The translations under genes and the position numbers were made by a program. From NCBI GenBank assembly GCA_032207245.1, contig CM063500.1, positions 26,783,597-26,847,596 on the forward strand: a stretch of DNA of 64,000 nt, given 5' to 3'. The notes beneath the pieces are model-generated. The model searched no databases. It was not told the DNA's origin and worked only from the letters and a program-made list of their open reading frames with translations. This DNA comes from Pardosa pseudoannulata (taxonomy: Eukaryota > Arthropoda > Arachnida > Araneae > Lycosidae). Below are positions 1 through 12,037 of the stretch, piece by piece (position 1 is the first letter of the stretch; the number at the start of each line of letters is the position of its first letter).

Positions 1-442
1 TAATTATGTATATATTCATATGTTTTGACGTATCTTCAAATCTTTTCGTAAAATATAAGTGCAAAAATTTTGTTTTCAGTTCTTTTATTCTAGTAGTAAA
101 TAAAATAATAATAGCAGTAAAGTGTCATGATTGTTTAGTTAAATGATTACGGTGAAGGCTAAGAGAAAAAAAAATTTAGAATCCAGGCAGATAATTTTGG
201 TTGCAATGCCGATGAGGTGGATTCAATACGCATGTTATTAGTAAATATATTGGGTGACAGGCAAAGAGGTGACAGTAGTCTGGAAAGGGCAAATCAATTG
301 CTAGTTGGATAGTTTGTTGCTATCTGTTTTCTGAACTGAACTATTTTTTACAGACACAAATATTTGAGTTATTATTTTCTTAATCTTTTAAAAACAGAAA
401 ACAATTAACTTCTGGATCAACTTGTTGACTTAAAAGCAATCA
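1..442. other. AT-rich intronic sequence, no feature seen
   Basis: This stretch has no sustained reading frame and no repeat that I could match elsewhere in the window. By position it belongs to the intron upstream of the first visible neuroligin exon. Confidence 0.5.
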
Positions 443-484
443 GTATATATATATATATATATATATTTTATAATATATATATAT

Positions 485-526
<42 letters not shown>
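443..526. repeat. (TA)n microsatellite
   Basis: An interrupted run of alternating TA, broken by short TTTTATAA and ATCATA segments. Such tracts recur through the window and often abut DNA transposons that target TA. Confidence 0.95.
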
Positions 527-528
<2 letters not shown>

Positions 529-1798
529 ATATTGACCATGCATTAACTGTATGTATGTTAAAAGCAACAGGATGTATGTAAATATATCTGTATTTCTTTT
601 TAAAATTGTACTACGGTAATATAGCCTTCAGACCCTACAGTCGAGTATATAGAGTGAATTAAGAAAACATATCTGAAGAAGGACATATCATTTATTCGAG
701 GACATATATGAAGATATGGATAGCAGACCGCTGAAATCGGAAAAGAAACATTAGTCTGAATTTGGATAAAAAATAATATAGAACTGTATTAACTTACTAG
801 ATATGTTCTAAACCCAACCATGGTTAAATTTTAAAAAAAAAAGCCTAATGACTTCGAGTTATTAATTTCTTTATCACTCTTAAGCAGCAAGTTTAGGATC
901 TGAATCATGGGAGGACAATAAAAATAACAGTTTTTTAACAATCTTCGTCAAATACGCTTTGTATTATTCTTTAAAACCTGAAATTGGTATTATTAACCAT
1001 TCATTAACAGTAATTAATGGTTTGTTCGTAAAACATTTATTTATCAATATGCAAATAATTCCAATGATATTCAATATTCTGCAGTGAAGAATAGTGTACA
1101 TATTTTCAAAATTAGCTGAAAAATTTTGAAGATATAAACAAAATTTCTTAAACAGGGCGAATTTAACTGAATCATATTTATAACATCCAAAGAATGTAAA
1201 GGAAATATTGTTTGTAAAGTAAAATTCTTCAATTTTTTTAATTTAATTTTTTATAAGGAAAGGTTTTGAAAGAGTATATGTCCATTAGTAAAGACGCCTT
1301 AGAGGATATTACATATTATATAATGAATATTATCATACATATTATCAAAATGAACTCAGAAATGTACGTAATCCATAAAGCATGTATCCATATGGAAGTT
1401 ATGCATAACACATCTCAAGCAGGCTGTGGAACTGACCAAATATCGATCTATTATCCAGAGATAATAGGAGACAAAGGACTTAATTTATGAATCAGTCACT
1501 GAGTAAGCTTACTACACTATGCATTTCTCTTTGTACAATAATCTATATTAGATATCTTATGCTTAAATCTATGTTTTGTCATTAATTTGCCAACATGGGT
1601 TCAGCATTTTCTGTAACAAAATTGCAGTAGCGTCGGCAGAATTTGATAATCAGTTTTGCTTTTCCGAAACAGGTACAGAATTCGAAATAAGCCTTAATAA
1701 GGTATCCAGAAAATGCTTATTAGTTTATAAAGTGTCCTATGAAAAACAAATTATGCCTCTACATAGAAAACTGTGAATGTCAAAACATATTTAATTAC
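527..1798. other. AT-rich intronic sequence, no gene seen
   Basis: Only short frames occur (74 and 66 codons) and they have no recognisable motif, no splice context and no similarity to a protein family I know. I see nothing functional in it. Confidence 0.5.
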
Positions 1799-2860
1799 TA
1801 GCATATAGACCGTTATATGACGGGATCAGTAAAATTTTTATTTTCCAGAATTGGAGTGGACCCTATAAGACAGGTAAAAAAATGGGTTTTTTATCTGGTA
1901 CGGGCTCAATAATTTGTTTATCTTCATACTCCTCTAAAGTCTCCAGACACTGTGAATGCACTTTAGAATAACGTTGAATTCATTTAGAAAGATAATTCAA
2001 AGTTTTCTTAGCTACGTCGAAATTATCGTTAAATTCTTTCATTATTTTGCCACAGTAATTAATGGAGGTAAAGAATGAAACTATCATTTCATACACCCTG
2101 GAGTAAATAGAATTTATTGTTATACCAGTGATATAATTTTTCATTGTAACAAAAAATAATTATGATTAAATTTAAATTATCACATAGATACTTAGTCTAT
2201 TATTTAAGTCAAATATAAAAGAAAATTATTTACTTAATATCTAAGTTCTGTGATAAAACGTATGAAAATAATGCAGATGATATTTAAATAATTTAACAAA
2301 AGAAATGATAAATGAGATGGTTAAAAGAATGACTTAATGCTGAAAAAAATGTTATTAATACCTATTTATCTGTCTCACCAAAATCGTTAACGGCTAACCG
2401 CGATTAATCTCTGTTAAAATAATTGCGTCCTACCATTGATTTATGGTTAGCATAACAGATTAATCTCTGTTGAAACAAAGAATTGCTCCTACTTTGATTG
2501 TAATTTAATCATGGTTAGCCGCTAAACGACTTTGGTGATAACCGGCCTTTTTTATGTGATAAATGTTTAAATTTACTTGCCTGCTCTTAACCACAGTAGG
2601 GCTTGAAATAATGGCTAAAAATGTTAAAAAATTATGGATTTATACGGCTTAAAGACAGTATTTTTCGCTGTGATGAGCATATTTATACCAATTTATTTTA
2701 GTTTGGGAGAAGATGTACTTTACTCTCTTTGAAATTTGCTAACCCTAACTCATCAAGAATCTAATATCGATGCCTCTATCCATTCCAGCCGCTTCATAAA
2801 TTCGAGAACAGGATGATAGATAGCTTGGGCTACTATTATATAGGGGATTTCCGAGAAAAA
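1799..2860. repeat. Interspersed repeat, family A, copy 1
   Basis: Starts with GCATATAGACCGTTATATGA and ends near CTACTATTATATAGGGGATT. The same sequence, diverged, recurs at about 13833-15140, sharing both edges and internal blocks such as TTTTTCGCTGTGAT, TTATACCAATTTATTTTAG and GATGCCTCTATCCATTCCAG. Two copies with matching boundaries indicate a mobile repeat rather than a local duplication. I could not see a transposase frame or convincing terminal inverted repeats, so the class is not assigned. Confidence 0.7.
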
Positions 2861-3014
2861 GGTGAGAAGATTCGAATTCGACTGATTTTCATACACAAAA
2901 AAAGTGTATTAACATCCTTGACAAGATCCGTTGCTCAGATTAAAGATACGTTAAATTCACTCGATATACCTCTAACATTAATCAAACAGGAACTTAATTG
3001 ATCCAGCTTGAAGA

Positions 3015-4400
3015 GTAATCAAAATCCTGACATATCTATCCATACGAGAAGTGTACTGGGGAACCTGTCGAAGTTCGAATACCAGTTATGTCTAGCGTAC
3101 CCTGTCTAATAAAAATAATTTCAACAACATTATATTCGTAATACATGGTTAGTTTTTTATTACATTAATCTTTAATTAAGTAAAAAACTGCAACTTTAAA
3201 AATTTTCTTTCAGATTTATTGATATTAATGAACAATATATTAATTTGTATTAATACCACAGCTGGGTAAAGTTGTTACCTATTTTATTTTCTGTATCGAA
3301 TATCCGTCTTTATATCCATGCATATTTCGGAGAACTAAAGCAAGCAATAAAATTTATTCAGACTAATCCTGACATATCTATCCATACGAGAAGTGTACTG
3401 GGGAACCTGTCGAAGTTCGAATACCAGTTATGTCTAGCGTACCCTGTCTAATTAAAATAATTTCAACAACATTATATTCGTAATACATGGTTAGTTTTTT
3501 TTATTACATTAATCTTTAATTGAGTAAAAAACTGCAACTTTAAAAATTTTCTTTCAGATTTATTGATTTTTAATGAACCATATATTAATTTGTATTAAAA
3601 CCACCACTGGTTAAAGTTGTTACATATTTTATTTTCTTTATCGAATATCTGTCTTTATATCCATGCATATTTCGGGGAACTACTGCAATTAATAAAATTT
3701 ATTCAGACTAATCCTGACATATCTATCCATACGAGAAGTGTACTGGGGAACCTGTCGAAGTTCGAATACCAGTTATGTCTAGCGTACCCTGTCTAATTAA
3801 AATAATTTCAACAACATTATATTCGTAATACATGGTTAGTTTTTTTTATTATATTAATCTTTAATTCAGTAAAAAAACTGCAACTTTAAAAATTTTCTTT
3901 CAGATTTATTGATTTTAATGAACCATATATTAATTTGTATTAATGTCACAGCTGCGTAAAGTTGTTAATTTTTTTATTTCTGTATCGAATATCTGTCTTT
4001 TTATCCATTTATATTTCGGGGAACTACTGCAAGTAATAAAATTTATTCAGACTAATCCTGACATATCTATCCATACGAGAAGTGTACTGGGGAACCTGCC
4101 GAAGTTCGAATACCAGTTATGTCTAGCGTACCCTGTCTAATTAAAATAATTTCAACAACATTATATTCGTAATACATGGTTAGTTTTTTTATTACATTAA
4201 TCTTTAATTAAGTAAAAAACTGCAACTTTAAAAATTTTCTTTCAGATTTATTGATTTTAATGAACTATATATTAATTTGCATTAATACCACAGCTGGGTA
4301 AAGTTGTTAATTTTTTTTTATTTCTGTATCGAATATCTGTCTTTTTATCCATTTATATTTCGAGAAACTACTGCAAGTAATAAAATTTATTCAGTTTAAA
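3015..4400 (+). repeat. 345-bp tandem array, four copies
   Basis: The phrase AATCCTGACATATCTATCCA recurs at about 3023, 3365, 3710 and 4053, giving a period of 342-346 bp. The best-conserved part encodes the same short peptide in every copy (NPDISIHTRSVLGNL and then a stop). No splice donor follows this segment, so I read it as satellite-like rather than as exons. The array is cut at its right edge by the LTR that begins at 4405. Confidence 0.9.
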
Positions 4401-4404
4401 ATAT

Positions 4405-5146
4405 TGTGAACACCCCCTTTGTTCAGAACCGAAATCAGCTGATCCGAATTCCTCCTGTTCCGACCCGGTTACAATAGCGCGACGAAGCAGTGTCTGGGAT
4501 GTTGACACTTCGATTGAATAGGCTTCACGCCCCTGGTAGGTAACGGTAATGATCCCTGAAGGTGACTCGAGATTTTCGAATTCGGGACCGCTAGCGAATG
4601 AGAATTCAACTAAAAGAATAGCTGTAACCTTAGCTGCAGTTCTCAGGTAACTGGAATAGTAACTGACCAAAAAAAAAAAACGGTTGGCGAGACCGTAACT
4701 GACCCTCAGGTTTAAAAAGCCTACAATTTTGCGACTTGGGGCTTTTCGACATTTTTTTACGTAGGTGTTTTGACCTCCTGGAGGCTTCCTCGACTTTTAA
4801 CCCGAGCCAGGTTTTTAGTGATTACGTTTAGTGAGACTTTTAAAGTCTGCTCATATAAGGAACGACAATGTCTCGGAAACCGAACGGGGGATAGATTAGG
4901 TTTGCATTGCACCCTGGAAAAACCTCCCCATTTTGTGAGATTATTTGATCTTTTTTTCGACTGTGATCGTCGTGGTAATGTTATGCAAGCAACAATCCTC
5001 TACATTTCGACTTGTTTTGGGAGATTAGAATCCCTTTGTATATAGCCAGTGTTTACTCCAGAAAAATAAAAATGATTTCTAATACTGTTAAGACTGTTAT
5101 CCTTCTTCACGCTACTTTTTCACTCCAGAAGATTGAAGTTGTCACA
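4405..5146 (+). mobile_element. Solo LTR of an unclassified LTR retrotransposon, copy 1
   Basis: The element begins TGTGAACACCCCC and ends GTTGTCACA, the TG...CA form of an LTR. It is bounded by ATAT on both sides (4401-4404 and 5147-5150), a plausible 4-bp target duplication. Inside are a TATA-like TTTAAAAAG near 4710 and an AATAAAAATG polyadenylation-like site near 5065. A diverged copy lies at 62105-63401. No gag or pol is adjacent, so this is most simply a solo LTR left by recombination. Short frames inside it, including a 100-codon minus-strand frame and a 91-codon plus-strand frame, are chance. Confidence 0.75.
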
Positions 5147-5156
5147 ATATCCACCT

Positions 5157-5236
5157 TGAGCCGCTGTAGATCAATCGGTAAAGGCAGAAATCTCGTAACT
5201 GAAAGGTTACGGGATCTGGGTTGGAGGCGGCACAAG
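5157..5236 (+). repeat. tRNA-like sequence, probable head of a tRNA-derived SINE
   Basis: GAGCCGCTGTAGATCAATCG resembles the 5' part of a tRNA with its A box (compare the canonical TRGCNNAGYNGG). The GGGTTGGAGGC further on could be a decayed B box. It does not fold into a canonical tRNA, so it is more likely a SINE head or tRNA pseudogene. A similar sequence lies on the opposite strand at 63404-63476. Both sit immediately beside an LTR copy. Confidence 0.45.
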
Positions 5237-5239
5237 ATC

Positions 5240-6019
5240 CACTAGGAGTGGCAGGCCAAGTCTGGGAGTCTTCTCATTGGTCCCTGCTTCTAAATTACGA
5301 GAACCAAGCGTGGGCTAATGTTATAGCATACCTAAGTTACATGTAGTCTTCTTGTGTTAAATGGGTAACAGATTTGCAACCTTATACAGGCATTAGGGTA
5401 ATGTCTGTATGGCCTGCTGTATTGGAAAAAAATAATATGCACCTTGGTTTTTTCCCCAATTTTTTAAAATGAAATATGTGTGATTTACACATGGGTGAAT
5501 ACGGCATTTTTTAGTCTCTTATTTGTATTTTATTCAAAACTTTTTAGGTAATAAAATTTTCTTAATTATTCCACTTAAATAACGAATGTCATAGTAGAAC
5601 AGAGTAATATTTGCTTTATTAATTTCAGCTAGAAATTATGGTCATTAAGTCACGCGAGGAAAATTAGAAATATTGAGATTATATTTCTGTTATTTTAATT
5701 ATACTGGCAAGATATATTTAAAATTAAAATAGTTATTCGTAAGTTTATATTGAAACAGCTTTTGTCCAAATACTATGGAAAAACAGTATAATAAATCAGA
5801 AATTTTTGTTTTTATTTTAATAATTTCAATTTTGAGTACATAATAATAACACAAAGAGGATAATAATATAAAGCCTCTTTACTTTTATACTTAATGATAG
5901 TTGATTATACTGAGTTTAAATAAATATTTCTAGTTTCACAACAATGAAATAAAAAGTGTTTAAGTTAATAAACAAGTATAATAAATCAGTAAAGTTTACA
6001 AATACGGATATAGTACATT
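5240..6019. other. Intronic sequence, no gene seen
   Basis: The first 200 bases are less AT-rich and could be the body of the SINE that starts at 5157. The remainder is AT-rich without recognisable content. Confidence 0.4.
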
Positions 6020-6770
6020 TTATTGTGTTTAGTTGCCATAAATGGTGTACAGTATCTCCGAGTTTTCCTTGGATTCCTGTGCACCACGCTGTTTGTTCCC
6101 AAACAACTGATTAAAAATGTGGCCATCTATAATTATCCCGCAATGACATGCATGGTTTTTGCTACTCAAGACAAATTTAAAATTTTCCACTCATCTCCTT
6201 CTCTCTCGTCTACTAAATATGATGTCATTATACAGGTAAAATTTTATTATAGAGAAAAAATATTCCAGAGTCATAAAACTGTTATATGCTAGAAATTATT
6301 TTTTACCAAAAATTTAAAATTCTTACAAAGTAAAAAAAACAAAATTTAATGGCGAAAATATGTTTTAAAATTCCTTATTAATAAATTGTTATCTAAAACA
6401 GTTCCCAAAAATGGTGTACAGAGACTTCAAGTTTTCCTTTAATCCGGGTACACCACGATATTTGTTCCCAAATTACTAATTAAAAATGTGGCCACCTCTA
6501 ATTATCAAGCAATGACGTTCGCTGGTTTCTGCTACTCAGGACAAATTTTAAAATTTTCTCCCATCTACTTCTCATTAACTAAACATGATGTTATTATACA
6601 GGTAAAATTTTATTATAAAGATAAAATATTCCAGAGTGATAAAACTATTCTATATCAGAAATTATTTTGTCCAAAAATTTAAAATTCTTAGAAAGTAAAA
6701 AACAAAATTTAATCGCGAAAACATGTTTTAAAATTCATTATTAATAAATTATTATCTAAAATCAGTATCA
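6020..6770. repeat. Direct repeat, two copies of about 385 bp
   Basis: The block with AATGGTGTACAG, then GTTTTCCTT, TTTGTTCCCAAA, ATTAAAAATGTGGCCA and ACAGGTAAAATTTTATTATA occurs at about 6040-6330 and again at about 6410-6700. Both contain short frames (89 and 64 codons) with related peptides, probably a decayed transposon sequence. The class is not identified. Confidence 0.85.
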
Positions 6771-6930
6771 GTTTAATAAAATTTACTCTTAATTGAAAAT
6801 TATAATAAGTAATTTTAGAAAACCACTGGCTACTGCAATATTGTAAGCATATTTTTCAGTAAAGGAAATCATTTTTTATATCAACTTTCAAAATAAAGTT
6901 ATTTGGTATTTTATATAAAACTCTTTAATC

Positions 6931-7559
6931 TTAACACTAAATTTATGGATGTTGATCATATACCTATTTTTACTGAAATGAGGCAAGTGTTTTTTGCTGA
7001 AGTGTTTTTTGCAAAGAAAATAGTTCCAAATTAATTAAATGGAATGTTTATTATCAAAGATTTCATGGAAAACATTTTTTACATATAAAATCTGTCTTTT
7101 AAACACATTTTCCGCAAATATTTCTATCACATTTAGTACAATGGTTTCTACATCTAATTCTTTTGCATGATAATTGAACTTGTGTATTCTTCCGTGAGTC
7201 AGTAGCATGAATTTCTGTCATTGGAATGGAAGTGTTCTCGACTTCTTCTCTATATTTACTTTATACTATACTTTATATACTTTCTTTATATTTAATTTAT
7301 ACTACATTTATTACTATATTTATTTATTTTCATATACATTCTATGAGTCAAATTGGCTCACAACAGTGAAAAAAGGAATACTACATTAGTTAATTGCAAA
7401 TGAAGGGGTCTGCGGGGAAGATTAATGAACGTTTACATACATATTATTACTTAATTAAAAACTAACGTAGGTTTTTGAAAAGTGATATTAAAGTTTTACA
7501 TATACATAGTGATCAAATTTTAATGAGTCAAATTGGCTCGGTCCTTAAACTAGTGTTAA
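6931..7559 (-). mobile_element. piggyBac-like element, internally deleted
   Basis: TTAA at 6931-6934 is followed by CACTAAATTTATGGA. TTAA at 7556-7559 is preceded by the reverse complement of CACTAGTTTAAGGAC. The two ends therefore form imperfect terminal inverted repeats flanked by the TTAA target that piggyBac uses. Between them is the C-terminal cysteine-rich tail of a piggyBac transposase (separate entry) on the minus strand, about 165 bp from the left end, as expected for this family. The rest of the transposase is missing. A 15-bp motif GAGTCAAATTGGCTC occurs twice (7345-7359 and 7525-7539). Confidence 0.65.
7099..7260 (-). pseudogene. piggyBac transposase fragment, C-terminal cysteine-rich domain
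   Basis: Read on the minus strand up to the stop at 7099-7101, the frame gives SKYREEVENTS and then a tail with the cysteine pattern SCKRIRCRNHCTKC, DRNICGKCV. A C-x4-C / C-x2-C / C-x4-C-x2-C arrangement at the very C terminus is characteristic of piggyBac transposases, where it helps recognise the transposon ends. The DDD catalytic core is absent: upstream of about 7260 the sequence becomes AT-rich without a frame. This is a fragment and cannot act as a transposase. Confidence 0.65.
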
Positions 7560-7624
7560 ATAAACTTTAGGGATTTTTCCGCCTCTGGCAAAATAATACC
7601 TAGCCTCTTGCTGCACCATTGCAC

Positions 7625-7670
7625 AATGTGTGTGTGTGTGTGCATCATAGATATATATATGCATATATGC

Positions 7671-7726
<56 letters not shown>

Positions 7727-7735
7727 TATGAGAAT

Positions 7736-7787
<52 letters not shown>

Positions 7788-7820
7788 ATTCTCATATATA
7801 TATATATATTATGATATATA

Positions 7821-7901
<81 letters not shown>

Positions 7902-7905
7902 ATAA
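7625..7905. repeat. (TG)n/(TA)n compound microsatellite with an inverted repeat
   Basis: A short TG run is followed by long TA runs. Within them ATGAGAATCAATATATA (near 7728) and its inverse TATTGATTCTCATATAT (near 7783) form a palindrome around a TA core. All reading frames here are low-complexity Tyr/Ile artefacts. Confidence 0.95.
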
Positions 7906-8509
7906 TATCAATATGTAAGCCCTAAAGCGTATTCCAAAATTATCCCTTTTCCCCATTCATTATTCTAGATCTTAATTTCTTCTCTTTATATTAACCATAT
8001 TTCCCAGTCATCCAATTTAAACGAGGATGTTTTCATTCCTTCAGCCGAACCCCGAAATTCTTTCTATGATTCCCAGAAAATGATATAGCTGGCATTTTAA
8101 TTAGGAAGTTATAACTCTCATAGGAAAAATCTGTAATGATCAGCAGTAATGCTACTCTGAGACGCCACGCTTTGCAGATGGCTCCAGTCAAAGGTTACTT
8201 TCTATAAGCAAATAACACGTGCCTCAGCATTTTTCCCACACACGAGTTTTAGCCGTCTCTCGCAGAAGGTTGGCATCAGAGGGAGAGCGTTCTGACACCG
8301 TCAGGGTCAGACGTCTCTGGATTCTGTGCAATTTTTATAGGATGAAATAAAAGTTAAGTTCGGCCATGACAAATGATGTGCTTCTTTCTAACGGACGGTT
8401 AGCGGGACACTTGGCAGCCCAGCATGCCCGGGCTGAGGAAAATAATAGGGGAAATTTTAAAATGAGTTTTTAAGTGTAAAGTTCGGGGCTAGTTGGTCCC
8501 TGGACTGAT

Positions 8510-8510
<1 letters not shown>
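7906..8510. other. Intronic sequence of higher GC, no gene recognised
   Basis: About 8150-8440 is less AT-rich than its surroundings. I looked for a neuroligin exon and found no open frame with esterase-domain residues. I cannot assign a function. Confidence 0.4.

Positions 8511-8582
<72 letters not shown>
8511..8582. repeat. (TA)n microsatellite
   Basis: Uninterrupted alternating TA of about 70 bp. Confidence 0.97.
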
Positions 8583-11500
8583 TCATAATTTTTTATGAAT
8601 ACATTAAATGTGATTAGTAAATATTCTTTTTAATCATTTAATACTGTAATATCAATTGTCATACATACCTCTACAAGTAAGTTTACATCCAAAGCTTAGC
8701 GAAGAGGTTATTTGTGGGTTGTAACCCCTCATATGGATTCCTCTATACACACACTCACATTCCCTTTTTCCATTTGTCAAATACGAACACAAACACAAAC
8801 TATTATCTATTTTGTGCATCTGCACTCTATTCAGCTCTGCAGCTTCGGGTGCTCTGCGACATATCTATCCTGCGCAAAATCGGAAAGAGATTAAATAAAT
8901 AAATAAGACAGAAAGAGAAATATATCAACATATTGATGAACTATTTCAATCTTCTTTTCCTCTGTCCTTAATTTCTCTCCTTAATTTAATTCCTAATTTT
9001 TTAATTATTAGTTTTAAAAAAATATTAAAATAAAAACTTCAATAAAATTATAAAAATTTTATAAATTGATGCTTGCATCAGCTAAAATATTTCCCTATCC
9101 TTTTTAAACGTTCTTCTCTATTTTAAAATTCTTTTTCCCTTTTACTACTTTTTATTTACTATCTAGGGCCAATTGTTTTAACCTTTAATGTAAGCTATCA
9201 ATTTTAAATGTAATCTCTTACTTTATGTAAAACATATTTCCTGATGCACTTCTTGTACAAACATTTCACTCTCAAGACCGGGGATACAGCTCATAGCTAA
9301 GGCGATCCGAACAATCTTCAACTACCAACACATCCTCTCTGGGTTTTTTTACAAGTGTTTATACTGAGAATGTCTTTTTACCAGACACATTTGTTATTGT
9401 CAGGCAAATTTATAAATATATTCATTAAACAGGATCAATAAGTTTAACTCTAGGAAAATTTCAACAGTTTTTAATTCTGATAAAGAAATCAAAAAGGAAA
9501 TTTATTCCATGAAATGCCTTTCAAAAGTATAAAAATTTGAGTAAATTCATTTAAGAAATCTGTTTTCTAGTTTTTAATTTAGCGAAATAATTTAATTATT
9601 TTATGTTAATTATTATTACCCAAAGTATTTTGTTCAGTGTAAAAAAACCAGTTTAATTTTAATTGACTCAAAAAATTTCAGTTTTTAACATATTTTAATA
9701 CTGAGAAAGTAATTTTAAGCGATGCATTTAATATAGGCAGGCAAATTTAAACATATTCATTAAAGTGGAATAATAGATTAACCTCGAGAAAAATTTGAAA
9801 AGCTTTCATCATAATTAAAAAAAATTAAATTTGTTTTATTAAATATTTCTCAAAAGTACAAAATTATAAATAAACTTTATTTAAGAATTGTATTTTCTTG
9901 TTTTTAATTCAGAAAAAATATCAATTCATTTCACCATATGTACTATTTCCTAAAGTATTTTGTTCATAAAGCAGCTTAATTTTGAATGATTAAAATAATT
10001 TTGGATTTTATTTATTTATTTGTTTTACACGTTTTAGTACTGAGAATAGCATTTCCCCAGATGGAATGATATAAGGAAACAAATTTAAATATATTCATAA
10101 TAATATTTCTATTCGAGGAAATGTTGATATTGCTTTTGTTAATATAAATCTTGTCAAAATGACAGCTTGGCTATGTGCTTCAAAAACCTGGGCTCTAGTA
10201 TTTTGTCTTATTTGACAGTGCAATGATATGGCTCTATGAGCAAATGTCCTTCCTCCTGAAACAACTTGGAATTCATCAACACTTTATTTAGAAATCCTAT
10301 TTTAGGATTCCTTCAGAACCGTTAAGGGATTTATTCTTTAGGATAACTTAGACAAAATCTCTAATCCAGGTATCTTCTGATTGACTGAAATAAAAAGCTA
10401 ATGAATAATATGATCGTAATAATATGATCGTAATATACTCTAGTAACTGGATGTTGAAAGTAATAATCCATAACAACTTAAAATAAGTTCTATTTAACAT
10501 GAATTCGTCAGCCAAAGAAAACAAACATGCAAAGTGGGAGGATTTATTTTCAGAAGCTTTCCTTATCTGGACTTAGCAACGCCTCCAAGTGAATCTAGGA
10601 GGTGTTGACTTAGGTGAGTGGGGTGTCAATTGGGCGTGGTTAAAGGTTGTCAGTAATGCCCAATCATTGACCAGAAGACATCTTGTGATTCAGGGTAAAT
10701 GACTATTATCGGATAGTCAAAGTTGAAAGGAAGGATTGTGGTGAGTTTTTTGCAACAGACAATAATTTTTTTTGGAACTCATGACAATAATTTTAGAAAC
10801 AACAAAGTAAGAAAAGACATTCAGTATTATGCCATTTCAAGCTAATTTCCTAAAATTCTCTGAACATTTTTTAATTACGGTTTTTTTTATAAGAGGCTTT
10901 TATGCTTTTTACTTTCATTACAAATTCAGACAGACATGACAAAGCAGCAAACGAAATGTCTTCTTTGTAAATTAAATAAACTTCAAATTAGTTAAATAAG
11001 ACGTTCGATAGGTTGATTCTTGAAGTCGAATGTATTTACTACTTGTTTTTAATTTTCAAAATTATTTTCTATTTAAAAACGAAGTACTATAATTAACAAA
11101 TATTCTTATAACGTATAAGCTCTGTGAAGAAATACTCCTCGCTTAAAAATACATACGTTTTTATTTGTTGCTGAAGCATCACCATGTATTTTCTCAAAAG
11201 ATCTTATTACAACTCTAGAGTTACAATTATTTTTTATTTATTAAACCAGAATGAGGTATGGATTGGGATAGAGTCACAGATTGGGGATTAATTCAGGATC
11301 AGTTAGTTACAGACTGGGGAGCTTGAAGTGCTTTTAAACTTCCTTTCTGAAACTCTAGAGCTTAATGTATGAATACCGTACTCATTAAAGTTGAAATTCT
11401 ACAGAAAATTTTAACTGTTATGACATTCAATGTGACATCATTTTCAATTTCAATTATAGAAGCCAATTTCATGGTAATTCTTTTCAAATTTTGGTATTCA

Positions 11501-11918
11501 ATTTCTCGAAACACTTGCACATGTTTTCATACTTAATACTTTATATTTTTATATTTGTGTCTAATAAAGCTTCCCATGTAGAAATATGATCGTAACATAT
11601 TCTAGTAACAGGATGTTGAAAATAATAAAATAAGCTCCATTACTCGTACCCCTAAAAATTAATTTAGTAGGTTTAATTATAATAATTTAATATAAATGCC
11701 TGATTAGCTAACTGTATCGGGATACAAGTCCCAGCATATTGCAATATGAAAATGAAAGTGGTAAACATTTACATAAATTCCACATATATTTGTTTCATAA
11801 ATCAATTTGAAAAATCTAATTGGACTTATAATTTTAGTGGTAATTAAATGCTTAAATCAATTAAATATTTAAAAAATTTGTGATTTGTATCTAATTAAAT
11901 TACATGTTATATTTTCAG
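8583..11918. other. Intronic sequence before the first neuroligin exon
   Basis: Mostly AT-rich. At 9360-10130 several diverged blocks share phrases such as AGGCAAATTTAAA and TATATTCATTAA, suggesting an old roughly 330-bp repeat. The interval 10540-10740 is less AT-rich but has no recognisable frame. It ends in the polypyrimidine tract and TTTTCAG acceptor at 11912-11918. Confidence 0.5.
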
Positions 11919-12037
11919 TGATCCAAATATTATTTTTACTGAAGACGAGGAAGAAACTGAAGACCGTGATGCTGCTAGGTATAACACAGTTAGTTGGCCT
12001 CAATACGACAGACTCCATCAAAGATACATTTTAATAG
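11919..12037 (+). CDS. Nlg: Neuroligin, internal exon (end of esterase-like domain)
   Basis: Neuroligins are postsynaptic adhesion proteins whose catalytically dead cholinesterase-like ectodomain binds presynaptic neurexin. This 119-nt exon follows a TTTTCAG acceptor and ends at ATAG|GTAAGA. Its frame starts one base in (incoming phase 2, probably a split GGT glycine) and reads DPNIIFTEDEEETEDRD and then NTVSWPQYDRLHQRYILIG. The WPQYD...QRYL-like ending matches the end of the esterase domain in neuroligins. A short acidic insert (EDEEETEDRD) is a visible peculiarity. The exon exits in phase 1, which fits the next exon at 19389. Earlier exons encoding the bulk of the esterase domain are not in the window. 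Confidence 0.88.

Noticed and set aside
4368..5245. 100-codon minus-strand and 91- and 77-codon plus-strand frames
   Set aside because: They lie inside the LTR and its flank, are not conserved in frame in LTR copy 2 and have no domain.
7556..7918. Reading frames of 79-99 codons on both strands
   Set aside because: They translate (TA)n into Tyr/Ile repeats; the same applies to frames at 26187-26612, 29632-29935, 31782-32107 and 56254-56642.
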